Positions 50,425-62,597 of a stretch of DNA of 64,000 nucleotides are shown piece by piece; the first letter of the stretch is position 1, and the number at the start of each line of letters is the position of its first letter. The translations under genes were made by a program, and so were the position numbers. This stretch comes from Hyperoodon ampullatus (lineage: Eukaryota > Chordata > Mammalia > Artiodactyla > Ziphiidae): the NCBI GenBank assembly GCA_949752795.1, contig CATKHW010000422.1, forward strand, positions 806,001-870,000. Direction: 5' to 3'. The notes below the pieces were generated by a model that was not told the origin of the DNA, ran no database searches, and saw only the letters and a list, made by a program, of their open reading frames with translations.

Positions 50425-52163
50425 GTCCTGAACCAAAATTTTGGACTTGCGGTCAGCTCACCAAAAACGAGTTGAAAAATGGAGCTCAGGGGCACAGCAA
50501 TTCACAAACTGGCCGAGTAATAAAGGACAACTATCGTCCAAAAATCTGTTGAGGGAAGGCAACGAGGCGGACTTGAAAGCGAGGCAGAATAGCAGGAAAC
50601 AGATTTCAAGAGGTACGTTGGAATCGCCTTTAAAGCACAGGAAGAGGGGCACAACTTCGACAATGATGCACTTGGCCATAAAGGGCGTATGCGTTTTCTC
50701 CTGAATATATTCAGGAGAAAACGCATACGCCCTATTTGGCCAAGCAAGCAAGCGGGCAATGCAAATCTGCACTACAAAGAAGTATCACTTCCCACCGGTC
50801 AAAAGGGACATCCAAAAAATGTGTAAGAACAAGAAAGGCAAGACAGGCCCTGGAGAACAGGGAGCCTTGTTATGCTGATGGGCGGGATGTAAATTGCCAA
50901 CTGCCTCTCTGGAGGAGTGCATTCTGTTCCCTAAAACAAGTAAAGAACAGAGCTACAGAGCCAAGGGCACTACCAGTCTAGGGAATATACCTTGGGAAAA
51001 CTGAAAATCAATAAGACAGAGCCACCCCAAAATTTAGGGCTGCACTGCATACAAGGACCTCAACTTGGATACACCTTAAGTATCCCAGAAAATATAAACA
51101 TGGTTCAAAAAATTGTGGTACTTACGTACGATGGAATATCCCTCAGCCATGAAATCAATGTCATAAGACCAGTAGCAGCAAAATGGGTGGATTCAGGTAC
51201 GATGATTCTAAGTGAAATAAGTCACAGAGAAAAAGAAACTTATCATAAGATATCACTTATGAAGATCCTGTAAACATGGCTACACTTGAACTGAGTTAGG
51301 AAAGAGAACAGTGTCTCACATTTAGAAAACACTCTTATACCTGCTTAAGGGGGAAGGAGAGGTGGGGTGATGCATAAAACCAGAGTTTGATATAAGCACA
51401 GGTACCGTTCCAAAAACCAACTATGGAATAGACAAGACCTACACCGTCCTCAGCGAAAGGGACTCAAAACCCCATATTTCCCACAGAGGAAAATATCTGA
51501 CTAGTAAGAATCTTAAAACCTATGTATTGATATGTCTCCATAAGGGAATCAAGTGTGTCTAGACTGGCATAAACATGGCAGCGAGAATCAGCTCAAACCC
51601 ACTATAAAAAGGAATTTCAAAAACAAAACATAAAAACTGGGAAATTCTTTACAATTCCTTCAGGGTCTCTGATGAAACCTGGAATGACCCTATCTACAAC
51701 GACAGCTGGATGTGGCATAAGGAGGGACACTTGGGACTGAGACGATTGGTGAGATTGGGTGAGCAAATGCAGACCCTTTAAAGCAATAATGCATGGCACC
51801 CATTCCATGGGTCCGAACTCTCCAGGTTGAAGGGAATATTACTACAGCTATAACATGTGCGGGAAACCTAGAGAACGGACACACTGTGAATACGAAAGGT
51901 TTCTAAAACTCAACGCATAGTCCCTCTCCTGGTGCTCCGGTTTGACTTTCCATCTGCTTTACTATCAACCTCCCAACTTGGAGAGACAGCCCCTTTAACC
52001 TCTTGGTTCGCACAGGTTGCCAATTTGGCAGAGGATGAAAGGGAAGAGGGAGAACCAATGAGAGAGTAGCTGTTAGGCATTTGGACGGGCACATATCACT
52101 GTAATTTCCCGGCAGGAAGAAGAATTAACCAAATTCTCAGCCACCCACCGGGAACCAGTATAG
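50425..52163 (+). repeat. Satellite unit M30 (HOR position 7)
   Basis: Matches M18 (GGCCATAAAGGG, CACAGAGAAAAAG, AAACATAAAAACTG), with the same two palindrome mismatches. Confidence 0.95.
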
Positions 52164-53902
52164 GTCCTGAACCAAAATTTTGGACTTGCGGTCAGCTCAC
52201 CAAAAACGAGTTGAAAAATGGAGCTCAGGGGCACAGCAATTCACAAACTGGCCGAGTAATAAAGGGCAACTATCGTCCAAAAATCTGTTGAGGGAAGGCA
52301 ACGAGGCGGACTTGAAAGCGAGGCAGAATAGCAGGAAACAGATTTCAAGAGGTACGTTGGAATCGCCTTTAAAGCACAGGAAGAGGGGCACAACTTCGAC
52401 AATGATGCACTTGGCCAAAAAGGGCGTATGCGTTTTCTCCTGAATATATTCAGGAGAAAACGCATACGCCCTTTTTGGCCAAGCAAGCAAGCGGGCAATG
52501 CAAATCTGCACTACAAAGAAGTATCACTTCCCACCGGTCAAAAGGGACATCCACAAAATGTGTAAGAACAAGAAAGGCAAGACAGGCCCTGGAGAACAGG
52601 GAGCCTTGTTATGCTGATGGGCGGGATGTAAATTGCCAACTGCCTCTCTGGAGGAGTGCATTCTGTTCCCTAAAACAAGTAAAGAACAGAGCTACAGAGC
52701 CAAGGGCACTACCAGTCTAGGGAATATACCTTGGGAAAACTGAAAATCAATAAGACAGAGCCACCCCAAAATTTAGGGCTGCACTGCATACAAGGGCCTC
52801 AACTAGGATACACCTTAAGTATCCCAGAAAATATAAACATGGTTCAAAAAATTGTGGTACTTACGTACGATGGAATATCCCTCAGCCATGAAATCAATGT
52901 CATAAGACCAGTAGCAGCAAAATGGGTGGATTCAGGTACGATGATTCTAAGTGAAATAAGTCACACAGAAAAAGAAACTTATCATAAGATATCACTTATG
53001 AAGATCCTGTAAACATGGCTACACTTGAACTGAGTTAGGAAAGAGAACAGTGTCTCACATTTAGAAAACACTCTTATACCTGCTTAAGGGGGAAGGAGAG
53101 GTGGGGTGATACATAAAACCAGAGTTTGATATAAGCACAGGTACCGTTCCAAAAACCAACTATGGAATAGACAAGACCTACACCGTCCTCAGCGAAAGGG
53201 ACTCAAAACCCCATATTTCCCGCAGAGGAAAATATCTGACTAGTAAGAATCTTAAAACCTATGTATTGATATGTCTCCGTAAGGGAATCAAGTGTGTCTA
53301 GACTGGCATAAACATGGCAGCGAGAATCAGCTCAAACCCACTATAAAAAGGAATTTCAAAAACAAAACAAAAAAACTGGGAAATTCTTTACAATTCCTTC
53401 AGGGTCTCTGATGAAAGCTGGAATGACCCTATCTACAACGACAGCTGGATGTGGCATAAGGAGGGACACTTGGGACTGAGACGATTGGTGAGATTGGGTG
53501 AGCAAATGCAGACCCTTTAAAGCAATAATGCATGGCACCCATTCCATGGGTCCGAACTCTCCAGGTTGAAGGGAATATTACTACAGCTATAACATGTGCG
53601 GGAAACCTAGAGAACGGACACACAGTGAATACGAAAGGTTTCTAAAACTCAACGCATAGTCCCTCTCCTGGTGCTCCGGTTTGACTTTCCGTCTGCTTTA
53701 CTATCAACCTCCCAACTTGGAGAGACAGCCCCTTTAACCTCTTGGTTCGCACAGGTTGCCAATTTGGCAGAGGATGAAAGGGAAGAGGGAGAACCAATGA
53801 GAGAGTAGCTGTTAGGCATTTGGACGGGCACATATCACTGTAATATCCCGGCAGGAAGAAGAATTAACCAAATTCTCAGCCACCCACCGGGAACCAGTAT
53901 AG
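52164..53902 (+). repeat. Satellite unit M31 (HOR position 8)
   Basis: Matches M19 (AAAGGGCAAC, GATACAT, CACACAGTGAAT). Perfect palindrome. Confidence 0.95.
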
Positions 53903-55641
53903 GTCCTGAACCAAAATTTTGGACTTGCGGTCAGCTCACCAAAAACGAGTTGAAAAATGGAGCTCAGGGGCACAGCAATTCACAAACTGACCGAGTAATA
54001 AAGGACAACTCTCGTGCAAAAATCTGTTGAGGGAAGGCAACGAGGCAGACTTGAAAGCGAGGCAGAATAGCAGGAAACAGATTTCAAGAGGTACGTTGGA
54101 ATCGCCTTTAAAGCACAGGAAGAGGGGCACAACTTCGACAATGATGCACTTGGCCAAAAAGGGCGTATGCGTTTTCTCCTGAATATATTCAGGAGAAAAC
54201 GCATACGCCCTTTTTGGCCAAGCAAGCAAGCGGGCAATGCAAATCTGCACTACAAAGAAGTATCACTTCCCACCGGTCAAAAGGGACATCCACAAAATGT
54301 GTAAGAACAAGAAAGGCAAGACAGGCCCTGGAGAACAGGGAGCCTTGTTATGCTGATGGGCAGGATGTAAATTGCCAACTGCCTCTCTGGAGGAGTGCAT
54401 TCTGTTCCCTAAAACAAGTAAAGAACAGAGCTACAGAGCCAAGGGCACTACCAGTCTAGGGAATATACCTTGGGAAAACTGAAAATCAATAAGACAGAGC
54501 CACCCCAAAATTTAGGGCTGCACTGCATACAAGGGCCTCAACTTGGATACACCTTAAGTATCCCAGAAAATATAAACATGGTTCAAAAAATTGTGGTACT
54601 TACGTACGATGGAATATCCCTCAGCCATGAAATCAATGTCATAAGACCAGTAGCAGCAAAATGGGTGGATTCAGGTACGATGATTCTAAGTGAAATAAGT
54701 CACACAGAAAAAGAAACTTATCATAAGATATCACTTATGAAGATCCTGTAAACATGGCTACACTTGAACTGAGTTAGGAAAGAGAACAGTGTCTCACTTT
54801 TAGAAAACACTCTTATACCTGCTTAAGGGGGAAGGAGAGGTGGGGTGATGCATAAAACCAGAGTTTGATATAAGCACAGGTACCGTTCCAAAAACCAACT
54901 ATGGAATAGACAAGACCTACACCGTCCTCAGCGAAAGGGACTCAAAACCCCATATTTCCCGCAGAGGAAAATATCTGACTAGTAAGAATCTTAAAACCTA
55001 TGTATTGATATGTCTCCGTAAGGGAATCAAGTGTGTCTAGACTGGCATAAACATGGCAGCGAGAATCAGCTCAAACCCACTATAAAAAGGAATTTCAAAA
55101 ACAAAACCAAAAAACTGGGAAATTCTTTACAATTCCTTCAAGGTCTCTGATGAAAGCTGGAATGACCCTATCTAAAACGACAGCTGGATGTGGCATAAGG
55201 AGGGACACTTGGGACTGAGACGATTGGTGAGATTGGGTGAGCAAATGCAGACCCTTTAAAGCAATAATGCATGGCACCCATTCCATGGGTCTGAACTTTC
55301 CAGGTTGAAGGGAATATTACTACAGCTATAACATGTGCGGGAAACCTAGAGAACGGACACACTGTGAATACGAAAGGTTTCTAAAACTCAACGAATAGTC
55401 CCTCTCCTGGTGCTCCGGTTTGACTTTCCGTCTGCTTTACTATCAACCTCCCAACTTGGAGAGACAGCCCCTTTAACCTCTTGGTTCGCACAGGTTGCCA
55501 ATTTGGCAGAGGATGAAAGGGAAGAGGGAGAACCAATGAGAGAGTAGCTGTTAGGCATTTGGACGGGCACATATCGCTGTAATTTCCCGGCAGGAAGAAG
55601 AATTAACCAAATTCTCAGCCACCCACCGGGAACCAGTATAG
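53903..55641 (+). repeat. Satellite unit M32 (HOR position 9)
   Basis: Matches M20 (ACTCTCGTGC, GGGCAGGATG, CTCACTTTTAG, GTCTGAACTTTCC). Perfect palindrome. Confidence 0.95.
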
Positions 55642-57380
55642 GTCCTGAACCAAAATTTTGGACTTGCGGTCAGCTCACCAAAAACGAGTTGAAAAATGGA
55701 GCTCAGGGGCACAGCAATTCACAAACTGGCCGAGTAATAAAGGACAACTATCGTCCAAAAATCTGTTGAGGGAAGGCTACGAGGCGGACTTGAAAGCGAG
55801 GCAGAATAGCAGGAAACAGATTTCAAGAGGTACGTTGGAATCGCATTTAAAGCACAGGAAGAGGGGCACAACTTCGACAATGATGCACTTGGCCAAAAAG
55901 GGCGTATGCGTTTTCTCCTGAATATATTCAGGAGAAAACGCATACGCCCTTTTTGGCCAAGCAAGCAAGCGGGCAATGCAAATCTGCACTACAAAGAAGT
56001 ATCACTTCCCACCGGTCAAAAGGGACATCCACAAAATGTGTAAGAACAAGAAAGGCAAGACAGGCCCTGGAGAACAGGGAGCCTTGTTATGCTGATGGGC
56101 GGGATGTAAATTGCCAACTGCCTCTCTGGAGGAGTGCATTCTGTTCCCTAAAACAAGTAAAGAACAGAGCTACAGAGCCAAGGGCACTACCAGTCTAGGG
56201 AATATACCTTGGGAAAACTGAAAATCAATAAGACAGAGCCACCCCAAAATTTAGGGCTGCACTGCATACAAGGACCTCAACTTGGATACACCTTAAGTAT
56301 CCCAGAAAATATAAACATGGTTCAAAAAATTGTGGTACTTACGTACGATGGAATATCCCTCAACCATGAAATCAATGTCATAAGACCAGTAGCAGCAAAA
56401 TGGGTGGATTCAGGTACGATGATTCTAAGTGAAATAAGTCACACAGAAAAAGAAACTTATCATAAGATATCACTTATGAAGATCCTGTAAACATGGCTAC
56501 ACTTGAACTGAGTTAGGAAAGAGAACAGTGTCTCACATTTAGAAAACACTCTTATACCTGCTTCAGGGGGAAGGAGAGGTGGGGTGATGCATAAAACCAG
56601 AGTTTGATATAAGCACAGGTACCGTTCCAAAAACCAACTATGGAATAGACAAGACCTACACCGTCCTCAGCGAAAGGGACTCAAAACCCCATATTTCCCA
56701 CAGAGGAAAATATCTGACTAGTAAGAATCTTAAAACCTATGTACTGATATGTCTCCATAAGGGAATCAAGTGTGTCTAGACTGGCATAAACATGGCAGCG
56801 AGAATCAGCTCAAACCCACTATAAAAAGGAATTTCAAAAACAAAACATAAAAACTGGGAAATTCTTTACAATTCCTTCAGGGTCTCTGATGAAAGCTGGA
56901 ATGACCCTATCTACAACGACAGCTGGATGTGGCATAAGGAGGGACACTTGGGACTGAGACGATTGGTGAGATTGGGTGAGCAAATGCAGACCCTTTAAAG
57001 CAATAATGCATGGCACCCATTCCATGGGTCCGAACTCTCCAGGTTGAAGGGAATATTACTACAGCTATAACATGAGCGGGAAACCTAGAGAACGGACACA
57101 CTGTGAATACGAAACGTTTCTAAAACTCAAAGAATAAACCCTCTCCTGGTGCTCTGGTTTGACTTTCCGGCTGCTTTACTATCAACCTCCCAACTTGGAG
57201 AGACAGCCCCTTTAACCTCTTGGTTCGCACAGGTTGCCAATTTGGCAGAGGATGAAAGGGAAGAGGGAGAACCAATGAGAGAGTAGCTGTTAGGCATTTG
57301 GACGGGCACATATCACTGTAATTTCCCGGCAGGAAGAAGAATTAACCAAATTCTCAGCCACCCACCGGGAACCAGTATAG
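55642..57380 (+). repeat. Satellite unit M33 (HOR position 10), with a mutation cluster
   Basis: Matches M21 in all its markers, but five substitutions fall in 24 bases (57115, 57131, 57133, 57137, 57138). Perfect palindrome. Confidence 0.95.
57115..57138. other. Five-substitution cluster in M33
   Basis: Compared with M21 (36247-36270), bases 57115 (G to C), 57131 (C to A), 57133 (C to A), 57137 (G to A) and 57138 (T to A) differ. The rest of the unit is essentially identical. No other unit in the window carries this combination. Confidence 0.85.
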
Positions 57381-59119
57381 GTCCTGAACCAAAATTTTGG
57401 ACTTGCGGTCAGCTCACCAAAAACGAGTTGAAAAATGGAGCTCAGGGGCACAGCAATTCACAAACTGGCCGAGTAATAAAGGACAACTATCGTCCAAAAA
57501 TCTGTTGAGGGAAGGCTACGAGGAGGACTTGAAAGCGAGGCAGAATAGCAGGAAACAGATTTCAAGAGGTACGTTGGAATCGCATTTAAAGCACAGGAAG
57601 AGGGGCACAACTTCGACAATGATGCACTTGGCCAAAAAGGGCGTATGCGTTTTCTCCTGAATATATTCAGGAGAAAACGCATACGCCCTTTTTGGCCAAG
57701 CAAGCAAGCGGGCAATGCAAATCTGCACTACAAAGAAGTATCACTTCCCACCGGTCAAAAGGGACATCCACAAAATGTGTAAGAACAAGAAAGGCAAGAC
57801 AGGCCCTGGACAACAGGGAGCCTTGTTATGCTGATGGGCGGGATGTAAATTGCCAACTGCCTCTCTGGAGGAGTGCATTCTGTTCCCTAAAACAAGTAAA
57901 GAACAGAGCTACAGAGCCAAGGGCACTACCAGTCTAGGGAATATACCTTGGGAAAACTGAAAATCAATAAGACAGAGCCACCCCAAAATTTAGGGCTGCA
58001 CTGCATACAAGGACCTCAACTTGGATACACCTTAAGTATCCCAGAAAATATAAACATGGTTCAAAAAATTGTGGTACTTACGTACGATGGAATACCCCTC
58101 AGCCATGAAATCAATGTCATAAGACCAGTAGCAGCAAAATGGGTGGATTCAGGTACGATGATTCTAAGTGAAATAAGTCACACAGAAAAAGAAACTTATC
58201 ATAAGATATCACTTATGAAGATCCTGTAAACATGGCTACACTTGAACTGAGTTAGGAAAGAGAACAGTGTCTCACATTTAGAAAACACTCTTATACCTGC
58301 TTAAGGGGGAAGGAGAGGTGGGGTGATGCATAAAACCAGAGTTTGATATAAGCACAGGTACCGTTCCAAAAACCAACTATGGAATAGACAAGACCTACAC
58401 CGTCCTCAGCGAAAGGGACTCAAAACCCCATATTTCCCGCAGAGGAAAATATCTGACTAGTAAGAATCTTAAAACCTATGTATTGATATGTCTCCGTAAG
58501 GGAATCAAGTGTGTCTAGACTGGCATAAACATGGCAGCGAGAATCAGCTCAAACCCACTGTAAAAAGGAATTTCAAAAACAAAACAAAAAAACTGGGAAA
58601 TTCTTTACAATTCCTTCAAGGTCTCTGATGAAAGCTGGAATGACCCTATCTACAACGACAGCTGGATGTGGCATAAGGAGGGACACTTGGGACTGAGACG
58701 ATTGGTGAGATTGGGTGAGCAAATGCAGACCCTTTAAAGCAATAATGCATGGCACCCATTCCATGGGTCCGAACTCTCCAGGTTGAAGGGAATATTACTA
58801 CGGCTATAACATGTGCGGGAAACCTAGAGAACGGACACACTGTGAATACGAAAGGTTTCTAAAACTCAACGCATAGTCCCTCTCCTGGTGCTCCGGTTTG
58901 ACTTTCCGTCTGCTTTACTATCAACCTCCCAACTTGGAGAGACAGCCCCTTTAACCTCTTGGTTTGCACAGGTTGCCAATTTGGCAGAGGATGAAAGGGA
59001 AGAGGGAGAACCAATGAGAGAGTAGCTGTTAGGCATTTGGACGGGCACATATCACTGTAATTTCCCAGCAGGAAGAAGAATTAACCAAATTCTCAGCCAC
59101 CCACCGGGAACCAGTATAG
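57381..59119 (+). repeat. Satellite unit M34 (HOR position 11)
   Basis: Matches M22, including the broken TATA-like motif (CCACTGTAAAAAGG), CTACGGCTAT and TGGTTTGCAC. Perfect palindrome. Confidence 0.95.
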
Positions 59120-60858
59120 GTCCTGAACCAAAATTTTGGACTTGCTGTCAGCTCACCAAAAACGAGTTGAAAAATGGAGCTCAGGGGCACAGCAATTCAC
59201 AAACTGGCCGAGTAATAAAGGACAACTATCGTCCAAAAATCTGTTGAGGGAAGGCAACGAGGCGGACTTGAAAGCGAGGCAGAATAGCAGGAAACAGATT
59301 TCAAGAGGTACGTTGGAATCGCCTTTAAAGCACAGGAAGAGGGGCACAACTTCGACAATGATGCACTTGGCCAAAAAGGGCGTATGCGTTTTCTCCTGAA
59401 TATATTCAGGAGAAAACGCATACACCCTTTTTGGCCAAGCAAGCAAGCGGGCAATGCAAATCTGCACTACAAAGAAGTATCACTTCCCACCGGTCAAAAG
59501 GGACATCCACAAAATGTGTAAGAACAAGAAAGGCAAGACAGGCCCTGGAGAACAGGGAGCCTTGTTATGCTGATGGGCGGGATGTAAATTGCCAACTGCC
59601 TCTCTGGAGGAGTGCATTCTGTTCCCTAAAACAAGTAAAGAACAGAGCTACAGAGCCAAGGGCACTACCAGTCTAGGGAATATACCTTGGGAAAACTGAA
59701 AATCAATAAGACAGAGCCACCCAAAAATTTAGGGCTGCACTGCATACAAGGGCCTCAACTTGGATACACCTTAAGTATCCCAGAAAATATAAACATGGTT
59801 CAAAAAATTGTGGTACTTACGTACGATGGAATACCCCTCAGCCATGAAATCAATGTCATAAGACCAGTAGCAGCAAAATGGGTGGATTCAGGTACGATGA
59901 TTCTAAGTGAAATAAGTCACACAGAAAAAGAAACTTATGATAAGATATCACTTATGAAGATCCTGTAAACATGGCTACACTTGAACTGAGTTAGGAAAGA
60001 GAACAGTGTCTCACATTTAGAAAACACTCTTATACCTGCTTAAGGGGGAAGGAGAGGTGGGGTGATGCATAAAACCAGAGTTTGATATAAGCACAGGTAC
60101 CGTTCCAAAAACCAACTATGGAATACACAAGACCTACACCGTCCTCAGCGAAAGGGACTCAAAACCCCATATTTCCCGCAGAGGAAAATATCTGACTAGT
60201 AAGAATCTTAAAACCTATGTATTGATATGTCTCCGTAAGGGAATCAAGTGTGTCTAGACTGGCATAAACATGGCAGCGAGAATCAGCTCAAACCCACTAT
60301 AAAAAGGAATTTCAAAAACAAAACAAAAAAACTGGGAAATTCTTTACAATTCCTTCAGGGTCTCTGATGAAACCTGGAATGACCCTATCTACAACGACAG
60401 CTGGATGTGGCATAAGGAGGGACACTTGGGACTGAGACGATTGGTGAGATTGGGTGAGCAAATGCAGACCCTTTAAAGCAATAATGCATGGCACCCATTC
60501 CATGGGTCCGAACTCTCCAGGTTGAAGGGAATATTACTACAGCTATAACATGTGCGGGAAACCTAGAGAACGGACACACTGTGAATACGAAAGGTTTCTA
60601 AAACTCAACGAATAGTCCCTCTCCTGGTGCTCCGTTTTGACTTTCCGTCTGCTTTACTATCAACCTCCCAACTTGGAGAGACAGCCCCTTTAACCTCTTG
60701 GTTCGCACAGGTTGCCAATTTGGCAGAGGATGAAAGGGAAGAGGGAGAACCAATGAGAGAGTAGCTGTTAGGCATTTGGACGGGCACATATCACTGTAAT
60801 TTCCCGGCAGGAAGAAGAATTAACCAAATTCTCAGCCACCCACCGGGAACCAGTATAG
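59120..60858 (+). repeat. Satellite unit M35 (HOR position 12)
   Basis: Matches M23 but differs at G59550, A59723, G59752 and G59939. The G at 59550 is the common type A base, so part of this may be conversion by another unit rather than new mutation. One palindrome mismatch, as in M23. Confidence 0.95.
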
Positions 60859-62597
60859 GTCCTGAACCAAAATTTTGGACTTGCGGTCAGCTCACCAAAA
60901 ACGAGTTGAAAAATGGAGCTCAGGGGCACAGCAATTCACAAACTGGCCGAGTAATAAAGGACAACTATCGTCCAAAAATCTGTTGAGGGAAGGCAACGAG
61001 GCGGACTTGAAAGCGAGGCAGAATAGCAGGAAACAGATTTCAAGAGGTACGTTGGAATCGCCTTTAAAGCACAGGAAGAGGGGCACAACTTCGACAATGA
61101 TGCACTTGGCCAAAAAGGGCGTATGCGTTTTCTCCTGAATATATTCAGGAGAAAACGCATACGCCCTTTTTGGCCAAGCAAGCAAGCGGGCAATGCAAAT
61201 CTGCACTACAAAGAAGTATCACTTCCCACCGGTCAAAAGGGACATCCACACAATGTGTAAGAACAAGAAAGGCAAGACAGGCCCTGGAGAACAGGGAGCC
61301 TTGTTATGCTGATGGGCGGGATGTAAATTGCCAACTGCCTCTCTGGAGGAGTGCATTCTGTTCCCTAAAACAAGTAAAGAACAGAGCTACAGAGCCAAGG
61401 GCACTACCAGTCTAGGGAATATACCTTGGGAAAACTGAAAATCAATAAGACAGAGCCACCCCAAAATTTAGGGCTGCACTGCATACAAGGGCCTCAACTA
61501 GGATACACCTTAAGTATCCCAGAAAATATAAACATGGTTCAAAAAATTGTGGTACTTACGTACGATGGAATATCCCTCAGCCATGAAATCAATGTCATAA
61601 GACCAGTAGCAGCAAAATGGGTGGATTCAGGTACGATGATTCTAAGTGAAATAAGTCACACAGAAAAAGAAACTTATCATAAGATATCACTTATGAAGAT
61701 CCTGTAAACATGGCTACACTTGAACTGAGTTAGGAAAGAGAACAGTGTCTCACATTTAGAAAACACTCTTATACCTGCTTAAGGGGGAAGGAGAGGTGGG
61801 GTGATACATAAAACCAGAGTTTGATATAAGCACAGGTACCGTTCCAAAAACCAACTATGGAATATACAAGACCTACACCGTCCTCAGCGAAAGGGACTCA
61901 AAACCCCATATTTCCCGCAGAGGAAAATATCTGACTAGTAAGAATCTTAAAACCTATGTATTGATATGTCTCCGTAAGGGAATCAAGTGTGTCTAGACTG
62001 GCATAAACATGGCAGCGAGAATCAGCTCAAACCCACTATAAAAAGGAATTTCAAAAACAAAACAAAAAAACTGGGAAATTCTTTACAATTCCTTCAGGGT
62101 CTCTGATGAAAGCTGGAATGACCCTATCTACAACGACAGCTGGATGTGGCATAAGGAGGGACACTTGGGACTGAGACGATAGGTGAGATTGGGTGAGCAA
62201 ATGCAGACCCTTTAAAGCAATAATGCATGGCACCCATTCCATGGGTCCGAACTCTCCAGGTTGAAGGGAATATTACTACAGCTATAACATGTGCGGGAAA
62301 CCTAGAGAACGGACACACTGTGAATACGAAAGGTTTCTAAAACTCAACGCATAGTCCCTCTCCTGGTGCTCCGGTTTGACTTTCTGTCTGCTTTACTATC
62401 AACCTCCCAACTTGGAGAGACAGCCCCTTTAACCTCTTGGTTCGCACAGGTTGCCAATTTGGCAGAGGATGAAAGGGAAGAGGGAGAACCAATGAGAGAG
62501 TAGCTGTTAGGCATTTGGACGGGCACATATCACTGTAATTTCCCGGCAGGAAGAAGAATTAACCAAATTCTCAACCACCCACCGGGAACCAGTATAG
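60859..62597 (+). repeat. Satellite unit M36, hybrid of HOR positions 1 and 3
   Basis: The left part carries M12/M24 bases, including C61251. From G61491 on it carries M14/M26 bases. The length stays 1,739 bp, so the exchange was in register. Perfect palindrome at 61105-61178. Confidence 0.95.
61252..61490. other. Recombination interval producing the shortened third HOR copy
   Basis: C61251 is the last M12/M24-type diagnostic base and G61491 the first M14/M26-type base. In between, the M12 and M14 types appear identical, so the exchange cannot be placed more finely. The net effect is loss of two units without any change in unit length. Confidence 0.88.

Larger units (their letters stand above)
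39991..60858 (+). repeat. Higher-order repeat copy B, 12 units (M24-M35), 20,868 bp
   Basis: This block matches M12-M23 unit for unit at an offset of exactly 20,868 bp. I noticed only two zones of difference: a five-base cluster at 57,115-57,138 in M33, and four scattered substitutions in M35 (59550, 59723, 59752, 59939). No indel separates the copies. Such identity over 20.9 kb implies a very recent duplication or ongoing exchange. It also means an assembly could have gained or lost HOR copies here. Confidence 0.93.
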
